A stretch of 64,000 nucleotides of DNA from Kaistia algarum (GCF_026343945.1 NZ_JAPKNJ010000002.1:248001-312000); one strand, 5' to 3'. Shown: positions 18,114 through 26,757, counted from the first letter of the stretch. Numbers and translations: made by a program. Notes: a model not told the origin generated them from the sequence alone.

Positions 18114-19103
18114 ATGGACACCGTCAATTCCGCCCATCCATCACCCGCGCCAGCCCCGAATATTCCTGCGGAGTTCGAAGATGCGATCGTCTGGGCGGCG
18201 TGGATGTATTACGTCGACGAATTGACGCAAAACGAGATCGCACAGATCATCGGTGTTTCTCGCGTGACGATCATCAAGATGTTGCAGGAGGCGCGCGGCC
18301 GCGGAATCGTTTCGATTCGCATCAACACGGAGGTTGCCAGCCGGGCGCAACTATCGAGAGCGTTGGTCAGACGGTTCGGGCTGGCCTCCGCCATCGTCAT
18401 TCCGACAATCGACGGAAGCGCGCTTGAACGTCGGCTGGGCGAGGCGGCGGCGCTGGTCCTTGCGGAGCAGGTGGCCGCCGGAGATGTTATCGGCGTTGCC
18501 TGGGGGCGGACTGTCCTGGAGGCGGCGCGAGCCATTTCTCTGACGGCGCCTGTCAACCCTCTGACGGTCGTGCAGGTGGCGGGTTCCGCGACGGGCCTCT
18601 CCACCGAATTCTCGCCGGAACTCTGCTCGTCTCTGCTGGCCAACCGCATCGCCGCCCGCTGCGTCAACCTGCTGGCGCCGGCGATTCTTTCGACGGCGCA
18701 ATTGCGCGATCAGCTTCTCGCCGAACCGGCGATCCGCAGGCAATTCTCGATCATCCGTTCGGCCAACCGGATATTGTTCGGCGTCGGCGATCTCGGCCCT
18801 CAGGCCACGGTGCGCCAGGCGGAACTGCTCGACAATGACGCGATCGATTCGTTTGTCGCCAATGGCGCGGTGGCGGCCGTCATCGGCCGGTTCATCGATC
18901 GCGAGGGAAATCCGGTGTCAGGCGGAATTCAGGACCGCATGGTCGGCATCGGGCTCGACGAACTGAAATCCATTCCCTACCGGCTCTGCGTCGCCGGTGG
19001 TGCCCGCAAGATTACCGCGATCGCGGCGGCGCTGAAGGGCGGTTATCCGACCGATCTGGTCACCGATCTCGATACCGCCCGGGAATTGCTAGCACTCGCC
19101 TGA
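18114..19103 (+). CDS. SorC/DeoR-type sugar-binding transcriptional regulator (EryD-like), copy 2
   Basis: A 329-residue regulator. The helix-turn-helix (LTQNEIAQIIGVSRVTIIKM) lies near residues 37-56, followed by a SorC sugar-binding domain. The stretch around the helix-turn-helix (FEDAIVWAAWMYY, then LQEARGRG) closely parallels the first SorC protein, so the two are paralogues. ATG 18114 has GGGGAG nine bases upstream. Being divergent from the AraM-like/aldolase genes, it probably represses them until a sugar phosphate binds. It ends 6 bases before a very strong palindromic hairpin shared with the convergent isomerase gene. Confidence 0.88.
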   Translation: MDTVNSAHPSPAPAPNIPAEFEDAIVWAAWMYYVDELTQNEIAQIIGVSRVTIIKMLQEARGRGIVSIRINTEVASRAQLSRALVRRFGLASAIVIPTIDGSALERRLGEAAALVLAEQVAAGDVIGVAWGRTVLEAARAISLTAPVNPLTVVQVAGSATGLSTEFSPELCSSLLANRIAARCVNLLAPAILSTAQLRDQLLAEPAIRRQFSIIRSANRILFGVGDLGPQATVRQAELLDNDAIDSFVANGAVAAVIGRFIDREGNPVSGGIQDRMVGIGLDELKSIPYRLCVAGGARKITAIAAALKGGYPTDLVTDLDTARELLALA

Positions 19104-19108
19104 TGTCA

Positions 19109-19146
19109 TGAACCGATCGCGCCGCCCGGGCGGCGCGATCGGTTCA
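19109..19146. terminator. 38-bp perfect palindrome, bidirectional terminator candidate
   Basis: Bases 19109-19127 and 19128-19146 are exact reverse complements (19-bp arms, TGAACCGATCGCGCCGCCC and partner), with no unpaired centre. It lies between the convergent SorC (stop 19103) and isomerase (stop 19196) genes. The stem is very stable, but there is no T run on either side. Confidence 0.75.
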
Positions 19147-19195
19147 GAAAATCCAATGCTAGGGAGGCGGTACCGCCCCCCGGGCCCGGTTCCGC

Positions 19196-19651
19196 TCAGC
19201 GGGCGTTGTACTTGGCGTCGACCGCGTTGATCGCGGCGACATTGCCGGCCGAACGACCCTGTTCATCGAAGGTCTGTGCCAGGAAGGCGTCGACGATCGC
19301 CTTGGCGAGCTCCGATCCGATCACGCGCGCGCCCATGGTGATGATCTGTGCATTGTTGGAGAGGGCGGCGCGCTCGGCCGAATAGGTGTCGTGCGTCAGC
19401 GCCGCACGGATGCCGGGCACCTTGTTGGCCGAGATGGAAACGCCGATGCCGGTCCCGCAGATCAGGATCGCCTTGTCATAGGTGCCGTCGAGCACGCCGG
19501 AAGCGACGCGGTCCGCGAGATCGGCATAGAACGGGTCGGCGCCGGACTCCGTGTGCGAAACCTCGGACACGTCGAAACGCGCCTGCAAATGTCCGGCGAT
19601 GACCCTTGCAAGGCCCTCGCCCGCGCTGTCTCCCGCAACGGCAATCTTCAT
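19196..19651 (-). CDS. rpiB: RpiB/LacAB-family sugar-phosphate isomerase (EryI-like candidate)
   Basis: A 151-residue aldose-ketose isomerase of the RpiB family. It carries the hallmark [20 protein letters not shown] with catalytic Cys65, a [10 protein letters not shown] stretch with His87, and [13 protein letters not shown]. RpiB interconverts ribulose and ribose 5-phosphates. Relatives in erythritol operons (EryI) act on tetrulose and erythrose 4-phosphate, and LacAB on hexose 6-phosphates. The EryD-like regulator and FGGY kinase nearby favour a polyol role. GAGGAG lies six bases before the ATG. It is transcribed alone, convergent to the regulator. Confidence 0.88.
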   Translation of the reverse strand: MKIAVAGDSAGEGLARVIAGHLQARFDVSEVSHTESGADPFYADLADRVASGVLDGTYDKAILICGTGIGVSISANKVPGIRAALTHDTYSAERAALSNNAQIITMGARVIGSELAKAIVDAFLAQTFDEQGRSAGNVAAINAVDAKYNAR

Positions 19652-20046
19652 GGCAGTCTCCTCAACTAAAGCAGAACATCCGGGCGTGATTTCAAGGGGC
19701 CCGCAGCCTCTCAGGGCGAATCGGCCCTGAAACGCTCAGCGATGGGCAGGCCGGCTATGGATTCGTTCGGGTGCCGATATTCACAGGCATCATGGAAATT
19801 GGACATTTCGCACCAGGAAAACCGATGCGGCGCTCCGTATCCATGTCCCTTCCAGGCGCCGACGCGGCGAACTTAACAGCGCAGATCGCAATATCAAGCG
19901 GCTGGCCGGTTCCTTGCCGCCGATTGTCCTGGTCTGCATCGCCGCGGTCAGCGTCCATTCCCGGGCCGTGGCTTCGGGCAATGCGCGGCACGATATTTCA
20001 TAGAGGGCGGCACAGGGCAGCCTTAAGGTTGGCCAGGAGTCGGCCT
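19652..20046. other. 395-base intergenic region, no gene recognised
   Basis: Reading frames here lack start sites with ribosome signals and recognisable motifs. The only structure found is a hairpin TCAGGGC (19711-19717) with GCCCTGA (19724-19730), loop of 6, about 60 bases upstream of the isomerase start on its strand; it could end LysR transcription or lie in the isomerase leader. The isomerase promoter should be here. Confidence 0.4.
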
Positions 20047-20997
20047 CTACCGGCCCCAGACGACCGCGTTCTCGTGCCTCTTGATGATGTGCTTCAAATT
20101 CTCGAAGGCCGTGGTCACATGGCCGGCGAAGCGCTCGGCCGCGGGTGAACGCGGAGCGCCGACCCGGCGCAAGATGCCGAGCGAGCGGTTGGGCTGCGGG
20201 ATTTCGTAGGGAAGCACTGTCACCCGGTTTTCCTTGCGCTGGGCGAACACCACCGAGAAGGGCAGCACGGCCAGCGCGTCGGTTTCGGCCAGGAAGTTGA
20301 TCACGCTCATCAGCGAGCCGCCGGAATAGCGGATGTTCAGATCCGACATGCCGATGCTCATCAGGATCATCTGAAGATCTGACATCAGCGGCGAGCCGGG
20401 CAGGGGGGCGACCCAGGGAAAGCTGGTCAGGTCATGTGCCCTTAGGCGCCGATTGCGCAGCAGCGGATGGTCGGGCCGGCAGGCGACGATGTTGCGGCCC
20501 GGCAGGATCTCGGTGAATTCGAAGCCGGGACCGAGGTCGAGCACGCCGATTGGAACAATGCCCAGGTCGATCTGGTCGCCCTGCAATGCCGCGACCATCT
20601 CGGGCAGGTTTAGATAACTCTGCTGGATCGTGACTTCGGGCTCAAGGTTCTGGAACTCCCCGATCATCCGGCTGATCATCGCATCCATGAAGAAGGGCAC
20701 GCCGCCGACGCGCACGACGCCCTTGGTGCCTTTGATGAAGCCCTGCACCGCGTCCGACGCCTTGCGCGACGCCGTGATGATGGTACGGCCTTGCGCCGCC
20801 AACTGAGCACCGAGCGGCGTCGCCTGCAGCGGGCGTCGACCTTTCAGGAAAAGCGGCTCTCCGACCCGCGCCTCCAGCATCGCCAAGGATCGGCTGACCG
20901 CCGGCTGGGTCAGTCCCAGCGTGGCGGCGCCTTCCGACACCCCGCCAGCGTCCAGAACGGCCGCGAGCTGCATCAAATGGCGTTCGTTCAGCTTCAT
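20047..20997 (-). CDS. LysR-family transcriptional regulator of the aromatic cluster
   Basis: A 316-residue LysR regulator. The N-terminal winged helix-turn-helix covers residues 1-60 (GVSEGAATLGLTQPAVSRSL) and is followed by the effector-binding domain. It is divergent from the first dioxygenase gene across 93 bases, with a perfect T-N11-A inverted repeat overlapping its own ATG. This is the usual design for a LysR activator of an aromatic pathway that also represses itself. The inducer is probably a pathway intermediate such as hydroxyquinol or a muconate-like product; this is inferred. Confidence 0.9.
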   Translation of the reverse strand: MKLNERHLMQLAAVLDAGGVSEGAATLGLTQPAVSRSLAMLEARVGEPLFLKGRRPLQATPLGAQLAAQGRTIITASRKASDAVQGFIKGTKGVVRVGGVPFFMDAMISRMIGEFQNLEPEVTIQQSYLNLPEMVAALQGDQIDLGIVPIGVLDLGPGFEFTEILPGRNIVACRPDHPLLRNRRLRAHDLTSFPWVAPLPGSPLMSDLQMILMSIGMSDLNIRYSGGSLMSVINFLAETDALAVLPFSVVFAQRKENRVTVLPYEIPQPNRSLGILRRVGAPRSPAAERFAGHVTTAFENLKHIIKRHENAVVWGR

Positions 20998-21010
20998 AGC
21001 AAAATGCTAT
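20996..21010. promoter_or_regulatory. LysR box (T-N11-A) overlapping the regulator start codon
   Basis: ATAGCA (20996-21001) and TGCTAT (21005-21010) form a perfect inverted repeat around AAA and satisfy the LysR T-N11-A rule (T20997, A21009). The repeat covers the LysR ATG, which suggests autoregulation, and lies 80 bases before the dioxygenase start. Confidence 0.65.
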
Positions 21011-21090
21011 ACAAGTCTGCTCACAACTCATCAAGCCGCTCACGGGGCCGTGCTATCCCATCTGCCAAGGGGAAGGGAGGCCCCGGCGGA

Positions 21091-21999
21091 ATGCACGGCC
21101 AGCATGACGGCCCACCGAGGGATCAACGCCCCAGGGCGATCACGGCGCAAGCGGAGGAATTCTCGCGTCGCCTGACGGCGGCCGGCCCGTCCCGCCTCGC
21201 AGCGGCGGCGCAGGCAACCGTCGATGGATTGCACGCGATGATCGCGGAGCTTCGTCCGTCGGGCGAGGAGTTCCGTCAGGCGATCGATTTCCTTACCGAA
21301 GTTGGCCACTACGCCGATGCGCGGCGCCAGGAATGGGTGCTGTTCGCCGATGTGCTCGGCGTCTCGTCCCTGATCGAGGATCAGAACAGTCCGCGTCCCG
21401 CCGGCGCCACGCCCAACACGCTGGCTGGCCCGTTCTACCGTTCCGACGTTCCGGAAATGGCACTTGGTGCCAACATCTCGCGCGATTTGAAGGGGGAGCC
21501 CCTCGCGGTCGATGGCCGGATCGCCGCGCTGGACGGTTCGGGAATAGGCGGGGCGGTGGTCGAGGTATGGCAGGCCAATGCCGAGGGTCTCTATGAGAAC
21601 CAGGAGCCGGACCGGCAGCCCGAATTCAATCTGCGTGGCCGGTTTCGCACCGATCCGCAAGGGCGGTTTCACTTTCTGACCGTGAAGCCGAAGGGTTACA
21701 CGCTGCCGTCGGATGGGCCGGTCGGCCAGCTCATGTCAGCGCTCGGACTTGGCCTCGAACGGCCGGCGCATATTCATTTCCGCGTCTCGGCGGACGGCTT
21801 CGAGACGCTGACGACCCACATTTTCGACCGGTCCGATCCTGCGATCGGGCGGGATGCGATTTTCGGGGTGAAGCCCGAACTCATGGCCGAGTTCCGTGCT
21901 CTGCCGCCGAATGGCGGGAAACGGAAATACGCGCTCGACCTCAATCTCGTGCTCTGCCCGCGGCGGCAGGGCGACAGTGGAACCTCTGGGAGGAGATGA
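21091..21999 (+). CDS. Intradiol ring-cleavage dioxygenase (hydroxyquinol 1,2-dioxygenase type), copy 1
   Basis: A 302-residue non-heme Fe(III) intradiol dioxygenase. Predicted iron ligands are Tyr168 (WQANAEGLY), Tyr203 (GYTLPSDGP) and His227/His229 (RPAHIHF). The N-terminal helical domain typical of catechol and hydroxyquinol dioxygenases precedes them. With maleylacetate reductase three genes downstream, the likely reaction is hydroxyquinol (1,2,4-trihydroxybenzene) to maleylacetate. ATG 21091 is the first sensible start in frame, with GGGAGG ten bases upstream; the frame extends into the LysR gene but that part is not coding. It is the first gene of a long plus-strand cluster. Confidence 0.9.
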   Translation: MHGQHDGPPRDQRPRAITAQAEEFSRRLTAAGPSRLAAAAQATVDGLHAMIAELRPSGEEFRQAIDFLTEVGHYADARRQEWVLFADVLGVSSLIEDQNSPRPAGATPNTLAGPFYRSDVPEMALGANISRDLKGEPLAVDGRIAALDGSGIGGAVVEVWQANAEGLYENQEPDRQPEFNLRGRFRTDPQGRFHFLTVKPKGYTLPSDGPVGQLMSALGLGLERPAHIHFRVSADGFETLTTHIFDRSDPAIGRDAIFGVKPELMAEFRALPPNGGKRKYALDLNLVLCPRRQGDSGTSGRR

Positions 22000-22002
22000 C
22001 CG

Positions 22003-22962
22003 ATGGCCCGTGTCAGTGGCTACCACCATTTGACGATGTCGACAGACGGCGCGCAGGAAGATTTTGACTTCTACACCAAGGCGCTCGGCCTGCATTCCGT
22101 GAAGCGCACCGTGCTTTTCGACGGCGTGATCCCCGTCTATCACCTCTATTACGGCTCGCCCAACGGCGACGCCTCGACGATCATCACGACCTTCCCGTTC
22201 CGTAAGCCCGGCGTCTATGGCCGCCGTGGCACCAACCAGTCGCGCACCATTCTGCAGTCGATCCCCAAGGGTGCTGCGGATTTCTGGGTTGACCGGCTGA
22301 ATGCTCGCGGCATCGAGACCACCAAGATCACGCGCTTCGGCGCCGATCGCGCCGCCTTTGCCCATCCCTCGGGCATCTTCCATGAACTGGTCGAGAGCGA
22401 CAGCGACCCGCGCGAGCCGATCACCAATGCGGCGCAGGGCATCGGCAAGGATCACGGCATCAAGGGCATCTACGGCGCCTCGGTCGCCGTGACCGACCGC
22501 ACCGCGATGGACGATTTCCTCACCATCGCGCTGCCGCTCACGAAAGAGGCCGATACGCATGAGGGCCTCGTCTACCGCGTCCCGGACGCGACCGGCGCCA
22601 ATCAGCGCGTCGAGGTGATCGTCGACCGCGACAGCCCGCAGGGTACCTGGACGCTGGCCGGCGGCACGATCCACCATCTGGCGCTCAACACGGGCGATGA
22701 AGAGAACCAGATGAAGCTGCGCGCCCATATCGAGGGTCTCGGCTTCACCGACATCTCGGAGCAGAAGGACCGCAACTACTTCAAGTCCTGCTATGTCCGC
22801 TCGCCCGGCGGCGCGCTGTTCGAGCTCGCCTGGACGACGCCGGAAGGCTGGGCCAAGGACGAGCCTCCGGGCGCGATCGGCAAGACGCTGGTGTTCCCGC
22901 CGTGGTTCAAGGACCGCGAGGACGAACTCCGCGCGGGTCTGGAACAGGCTGAATTCGCATGA
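22003..22962 (+). CDS. VOC-family ring-cleaving dioxygenase (PcpA/MhqE/MhqO-like)
   Basis: A 319-residue protein with two vicinal-oxygen-chelate modules. Fe(II) ligands expected in PcpA-type hydroquinone dioxygenases are present: His8 or His9 (GYHHLTM), His224 or His225 (TIHHLAL) and Glu274 (LFELAW). The family cleaves (substituted) hydroquinones or protects against quinones. GGGAGGAG precedes the ATG, and the stop overlaps the esterase gene by four bases. The dioxygenase-esterase pair mirrors the mhqE-mhqD arrangement of Bacillus. The exact substrate is not shown. Confidence 0.85.
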   Translation: MARVSGYHHLTMSTDGAQEDFDFYTKALGLHSVKRTVLFDGVIPVYHLYYGSPNGDASTIITTFPFRKPGVYGRRGTNQSRTILQSIPKGAADFWVDRLNARGIETTKITRFGADRAAFAHPSGIFHELVESDSDPREPITNAAQGIGKDHGIKGIYGASVAVTDRTAMDDFLTIALPLTKEADTHEGLVYRVPDATGANQRVEVIVDRDSPQGTWTLAGGTIHHLALNTGDEENQMKLRAHIEGLGFTDISEQKDRNYFKSCYVRSPGGALFELAWTTPEGWAKDEPPGAIGKTLVFPPWFKDREDELRAGLEQAEFA

Positions 22963-23618
22963 GTTCAGGCAGCGGTCCTCTCAGGCTTGGCGCCAAGGCC
23001 CTGGAAGCGAAGGCGATCTGCGTCTTCGCCCATGGCCGTGGCCAATCGCCGGAGGCCATGCAATCCCATGTGCTGGCGCGGCTTTCCGCGCCTTCCGTGG
23101 CCTTTGTCCTGCCGCGCGCCCCTTCGGGCTCGTGGTGGGAGGCCCGGGCCATTGACCCGCTGACGCCGGTGGCCCGCGCGCAGCTTTCTGCGGCGCTGGA
23201 TCATCTCGCGGCCGCCGTGGCGGCGGCGCGGGGTGAACTGCCCGGATTGCCGCTGCTTCTGGCAGGCTTCTCGCAAGGTGCGTGCCTCGCGATCGAATAT
23301 CTCTGCGCCGGGCTGCCGCCGCCGGAAGCCGTCGCAGCCTTCACCGGCTGCCGTGTCGGCGTCCCCGCCGACGGTCGGGCCGAGGCGCTGCGGGCCGGCG
23401 TGCCGGTCTATCTGACGGGCGCCGATGCCGATCCCTGGATTCCGGTCTCGGCCTTTGCTGATGCGGCGCAGTCGCTTGGCAGGCAGCGGGTCAGCCTCCG
23501 GGCCGACCTGTTCCCCGGTCGCGGACACGAAGTTTTGGATGCCGAGATCGCCATGCTGGAAACGATGCTCGCGGACATGACCGCCGGACGCACCCCGCGC
23601 ATGGAGGCAGCTCGATGA
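22959..23618 (+). CDS. Alpha/beta-hydrolase, phospholipase/carboxylesterase family (MhqD/YpfH-like)
   Basis: A 219-residue cytoplasmic serine hydrolase with catalytic triad Ser105 (GFSQG), Asp158 (GADADPWIP) and His190 (GRGHEV). The size and motif order match the short carboxylesterase family (YpfH, MhqD). It overlaps the VOC dioxygenase before it and maleylacetate reductase after it by four bases each, so it is tightly co-expressed. It may hydrolyse an acyl or lactone by-product of ring cleavage or quinone detoxification; that role is inferred. Confidence 0.85.
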   Translation: MSSGSGPLRLGAKALEAKAICVFAHGRGQSPEAMQSHVLARLSAPSVAFVLPRAPSGSWWEARAIDPLTPVARAQLSAALDHLAAAVAAARGELPGLPLLLAGFSQGACLAIEYLCAGLPPPEAVAAFTGCRVGVPADGRAEALRAGVPVYLTGADADPWIPVSAFADAAQSLGRQRVSLRADLFPGRGHEVLDAEIAMLETMLADMTAGRTPRMEAAR

Positions 23619-24679
23619 TGGAGAGCTTCATCTTTCCGGGACTGACGACGCGGGTCGTCTTCGGCTCGGGTACGATGGCCCGTGCGGAGGAGGAAGTTCG
23701 GCGGCTGGGCCACGGCAAGGCGCTCGTGCTGTCGACTCCGCACCAGAATGCCGATGCGGAAAAGCTCGCGGCGAGCCTCGGCGAGCTTTCGGCCGGCGTC
23801 TTCGCCGGCGCGACAATGCATACGCCGGTCGACGTGACGGAGAAGGCGGCCGAAGCCTTCCGTGCCAGTGGTGCGACAGCGGTCGTGAGCCTCGGCGGCG
23901 GTTCGACCACGGGTCTGGGCAAGGCGATCGCGGTGCGCACCGGCGCCGACCAGGTCGTGATCCCGACCACTTATGCCGGCTCGGAAATGACCGACATTCT
24001 CGGCGAGACCGCCGATGGCGAGAAGAAGACGCGGCGCTCGCCGGACATTCGCCCCGAGACGGTGATCTACGACGTCGACCTGACGCTGAGCCTGCCGGTC
24101 GCGCTCACCGTCACCTCGGCCATGAACGCGATCGCCCATGCGATGGAAGCCTTCTACGCGCCTGACCGCAATCCGGTGATCGTGCTGATGTGCAAGGACG
24201 CTCTTGCCGCCTTTCGAGACGGCATCCCCAGGCTGATCGAGGATCCGCAGGACCGCGCGGCGCGGGCGCAGGCGCTCTATGCCGCCTGGTGCTGCTCGAC
24301 GGCGCTCGGCTATGTCCAGATGGCGCTGCACCACAAGCTGGCGCACGTTTTCGGCGGCTCGTTCGATACGCCCCATGCAGAGACCCACGCCATCCTGCTG
24401 CCCTACACGACGGCCTTCAACGAACAGGCCGTGCCGGAGCTCCTGGCCCCGATCGCCGAGGTGTTCGGTGGCGGTTCAGCCGGCGGCGGGCTCTGGGATT
24501 TCGCGCGAGCGGTCGGCTCGCCGCTGAGCCTGCAGGCGATCGGTATCCAGGAAGCCGATCTCGACAGAGCGACATCGATCGCCGTCAAGAATGCCTATGC
24601 CAATCCAAGACCGATCGACCCGGGATCCATCCGGGAACTTCTCCAGGCGGCGTGGGAGGGACGCCGTCCGGGGGGCTGA
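23615..24679 (+). CDS. Maleylacetate reductase
   Basis: A 354-residue iron-alcohol-dehydrogenase-fold enzyme matching maleylacetate reductases in length. It has the nucleotide-binding GGGSTTGLGKAIA (about 94-106), the PTTYAGSEMTDI stretch, and metal-region histidines in NAIAHAMEAFYAP and HHKLAHVFGG. The reaction is NAD(P)H-dependent reduction of maleylacetate to 3-oxoadipate, directly after hydroxyquinol cleavage. The product feeds the pcaIJF genes at 44983-47591. Its ATG overlaps the esterase stop. Confidence 0.9.
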   Translation: MMESFIFPGLTTRVVFGSGTMARAEEEVRRLGHGKALVLSTPHQNADAEKLAASLGELSAGVFAGATMHTPVDVTEKAAEAFRASGATAVVSLGGGSTTGLGKAIAVRTGADQVVIPTTYAGSEMTDILGETADGEKKTRRSPDIRPETVIYDVDLTLSLPVALTVTSAMNAIAHAMEAFYAPDRNPVIVLMCKDALAAFRDGIPRLIEDPQDRAARAQALYAAWCCSTALGYVQMALHHKLAHVFGGSFDTPHAETHAILLPYTTAFNEQAVPELLAPIAEVFGGGSAGGGLWDFARAVGSPLSLQAIGIQEADLDRATSIAVKNAYANPRPIDPGSIRELLQAAWEGRRPGG

Positions 24680-24705
24680 GACTGCACAAGAGGGAGGAGG
24701 AAGAC

Positions 24706-25980
24706 ATGCTTACAAGACGCAGCTTACTGAAGGCCTCTGCTGCCACGGGTCTGACCCTGGCGACCGCGGGACTCGCCGCGCCGGCGATCGCGCAGGGCGC
24801 CAAGATCAAGCTTGGCTATGTGTCGCCGCAGACGGGGCCGCTCGCCGGCTTTGCCGAAAGCGACGCCTACAACATCAAGGCGTTCCTCGATTCCGAGGCC
24901 GGCAAGAACTTCGAAGTCATCGTCAAGGACAGCCAGTCCAACCCGAACCGGGCGGCTGAGGTGGCGAAAAGCCTGATTGTCGATGACGAGATCAATCTGA
25001 TGCTCGTCGGGTCCACACCGGAGAACACCAACCCGGTCGCCACTACCTGCGAGGCGGAGGGGATGCCGGTCATCTCGACGACCGCACCGTGGCAGCCCTG
25101 GTTCATCGGCCAGCAGGGCAATCCCGGCGACCCGGCCTCCTGGAAGCCGTTCAAGTTCGCGTATCATTATTTCTGGGGTCTGGAAGACATCATCGCGGTC
25201 TATACGGCGATGTGGAAGCAACTCGACACCAATGGCAAGGTGGGCGGCCTGTTCCCGAACGACGCTGACGGCAATGCCTGGGGCGATCCCAAGAACGGCC
25301 TGAAGCCCGGCCTCGAGGCCGCCGGCTTCACGCTCACCGATCCGGGCCGCTATCAGAACCTCTCGGACGATTTTACGGCGCAGGTGAACGCGTTCAAGGC
25401 AGCCAATGCCGAGATCGTCACCGGCGTGGTGATCCCGCCCGATTTCACCACCTTCTGGAACCAGGCCCGCCAGCAGGGTTTCAAGCCCAAGGCCGTTACG
25501 GTCGCCAAGGCTATCCTGTTCCCGCAGTCGGTGGAGACGCTCGGCGAAGCCGGCAACAATCTCTCCTCCGAGGTGTGGTGGTCGGCCTCGCATCCGTTCA
25601 AATCGTCCCTGACGGGTCAGAGTTCGGCGGAACTGGCAGCGGATTTCACCGCCAAGTCCGGCCGTCCGTGGACGCAGCCGATCGGCTTCTCCCATTCGCT
25701 GTTCGAAGTCGCGGCCAATGTCATGGGCCGTGTTTCGGACCCGACGGATGCGGATGCGATCGCTGCCGCCATCGCCGCCACCGACATGATGACCGTCGTC
25801 GGCAAGGTGGCCTGGAACGGCGTCGGCGTGCCGCCCTTCGCGGCAAAGAACGTCTGCAAGACGCCGCTCGTCGGTGGCCAGTGGCGCCGGAAGGCCGATG
25901 GCAGCTTCGATCTCGTGATCGTCGAGAACGCCAACGCCCCGGAAATCCCGGCCGCCGGCAAGATGGAAGCCCTTTCCTGA
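24706..25980 (+). CDS. Liv-type ABC transporter substrate-binding protein, set 1 (probable aromatic ligand)
   Basis: A 424-residue type I periplasmic binding protein of the branched-chain amino acid/amide family. The leader contains a twin-arginine-like motif (TRRSLLKAS) and ends near AIAQG (residue 30). The mature part begins KIKLGYVSPQTGPLAG. AGGGAGGAGG precedes the ATG. It is clearly homologous to the set 2 protein at 32964 (shared DSQSNPN, GFKPKA, SSEVWW and HPFKSSLTGQ/FPFKSSLTGQ segments). Position between ring-cleavage genes and an FAD hydroxylase points to an aromatic ligand rather than an amino acid. A strong hairpin follows its stop. Confidence 0.9.
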   Translation: MLTRRSLLKASAATGLTLATAGLAAPAIAQGAKIKLGYVSPQTGPLAGFAESDAYNIKAFLDSEAGKNFEVIVKDSQSNPNRAAEVAKSLIVDDEINLMLVGSTPENTNPVATTCEAEGMPVISTTAPWQPWFIGQQGNPGDPASWKPFKFAYHYFWGLEDIIAVYTAMWKQLDTNGKVGGLFPNDADGNAWGDPKNGLKPGLEAAGFTLTDPGRYQNLSDDFTAQVNAFKAANAEIVTGVVIPPDFTTFWNQARQQGFKPKAVTVAKAILFPQSVETLGEAGNNLSSEVWWSASHPFKSSLTGQSSAELAADFTAKSGRPWTQPIGFSHSLFEVAANVMGRVSDPTDADAIAAAIAATDMMTVVGKVAWNGVGVPPFAAKNVCKTPLVGGQWRRKADGSFDLVIVENANAPEIPAAGKMEALS

Positions 25981-25987
25981 CGAAACA

Positions 25988-26011
25988 GCGGGCCGGTGAC
26001 AACCGGCCCGC
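25988..26011 (+). terminator. Intercistronic hairpin after set 1 binding-protein gene
   Basis: GCGGGCCGGT (25988-25997) and ACCGGCCCGC (26002-26011) form a perfect 10-bp stem with a GACA loop, starting 8 bases after the stop. No T run follows, so partial attenuation or protection of the upstream mRNA is the likely effect. Confidence 0.7.
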
Positions 26012-26040
26012 ATACCACCGCTCCCGAGGAACGCCACGCG

Positions 26041-26757
26041 ATGATCCTGAGGCTCGACAATGTCTCCAAGTCCTTCGGCGCGCTGAAGGTCACGGATGCC
26101 GTGACCTTCTCGGTGCCGCGCGGCGAGGCGTTGGGCATCATCGGCCCGAACGGCGCGGGCAAGTCGACGCTGTTCAACCTGATCACCGGCAATGTGCTGC
26201 CGAATGAAGGACGCATCGAGTTCCTCGGCCGCGACGTAACGCGTGCGCCCGCCATGGAGCGGGTGCGTATGGGCGTCGGCCGCTCGTTCCAGATCCCGCA
26301 GCCCTTCGAGGGGCTGACCGTCTTCGAAAACCTCCTGACCGCAGCCGCCTTCGGAAGGGGAGGGCGCGAAGCCGACATGGTCGATGATTGCGCCCGCATC
26401 CTGGATGAAACCGAGCTTCTGAAGAAGGCGAATGTGGTGGCCGGCTCGCTCAGCCTTCTGGACCGCAAGCGCCTGGAACTTGCCCGTGCCATGGCGACCG
26501 GCCCCGAACTCCTGCTCCTCGACGAGATCGCGGGCGGCCTCACGGAGGGTGAATGCCGGGCGCTCGTGGCCACCATCCAGGGCATCCACGCCAAGGGCAC
26601 GACGATCATCTGGATCGAGCATGTGCTGCACGCCCTGAATTCCGTCGTCGAGCGACTGCTCGTCCTCGACTTCGGGCGGGTGATCGGCATCGGCGAACCC
26701 GAAGCGATCATGGCCTCGAAGGAAGTGCGCGAAATCTACCTGGGGATCGAGGTCTGA
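26041..26757 (+). CDS. Liv-type ABC transporter ATP-binding protein (LivG), set 1
   Basis: A 238-residue ATPase with Walker A GPNGAGKST (about 35-43), the LivG-typical AGSLSLLDRKRLELARA signature region and Walker B LLLLDEIAGGL. ATG 26041 follows the intercistronic hairpin. Its stop overlaps the LivF gene (TGATG). It is one of two ATPases of the set 1 importer. Confidence 0.92.
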   Translation: MILRLDNVSKSFGALKVTDAVTFSVPRGEALGIIGPNGAGKSTLFNLITGNVLPNEGRIEFLGRDVTRAPAMERVRMGVGRSFQIPQPFEGLTVFENLLTAAAFGRGGREADMVDDCARILDETELLKKANVVAGSLSLLDRKRLELARAMATGPELLLLDEIAGGLTEGECRALVATIQGIHAKGTTIIWIEHVLHALNSVVERLLVLDFGRVIGIGEPEAIMASKEVREIYLGIEV

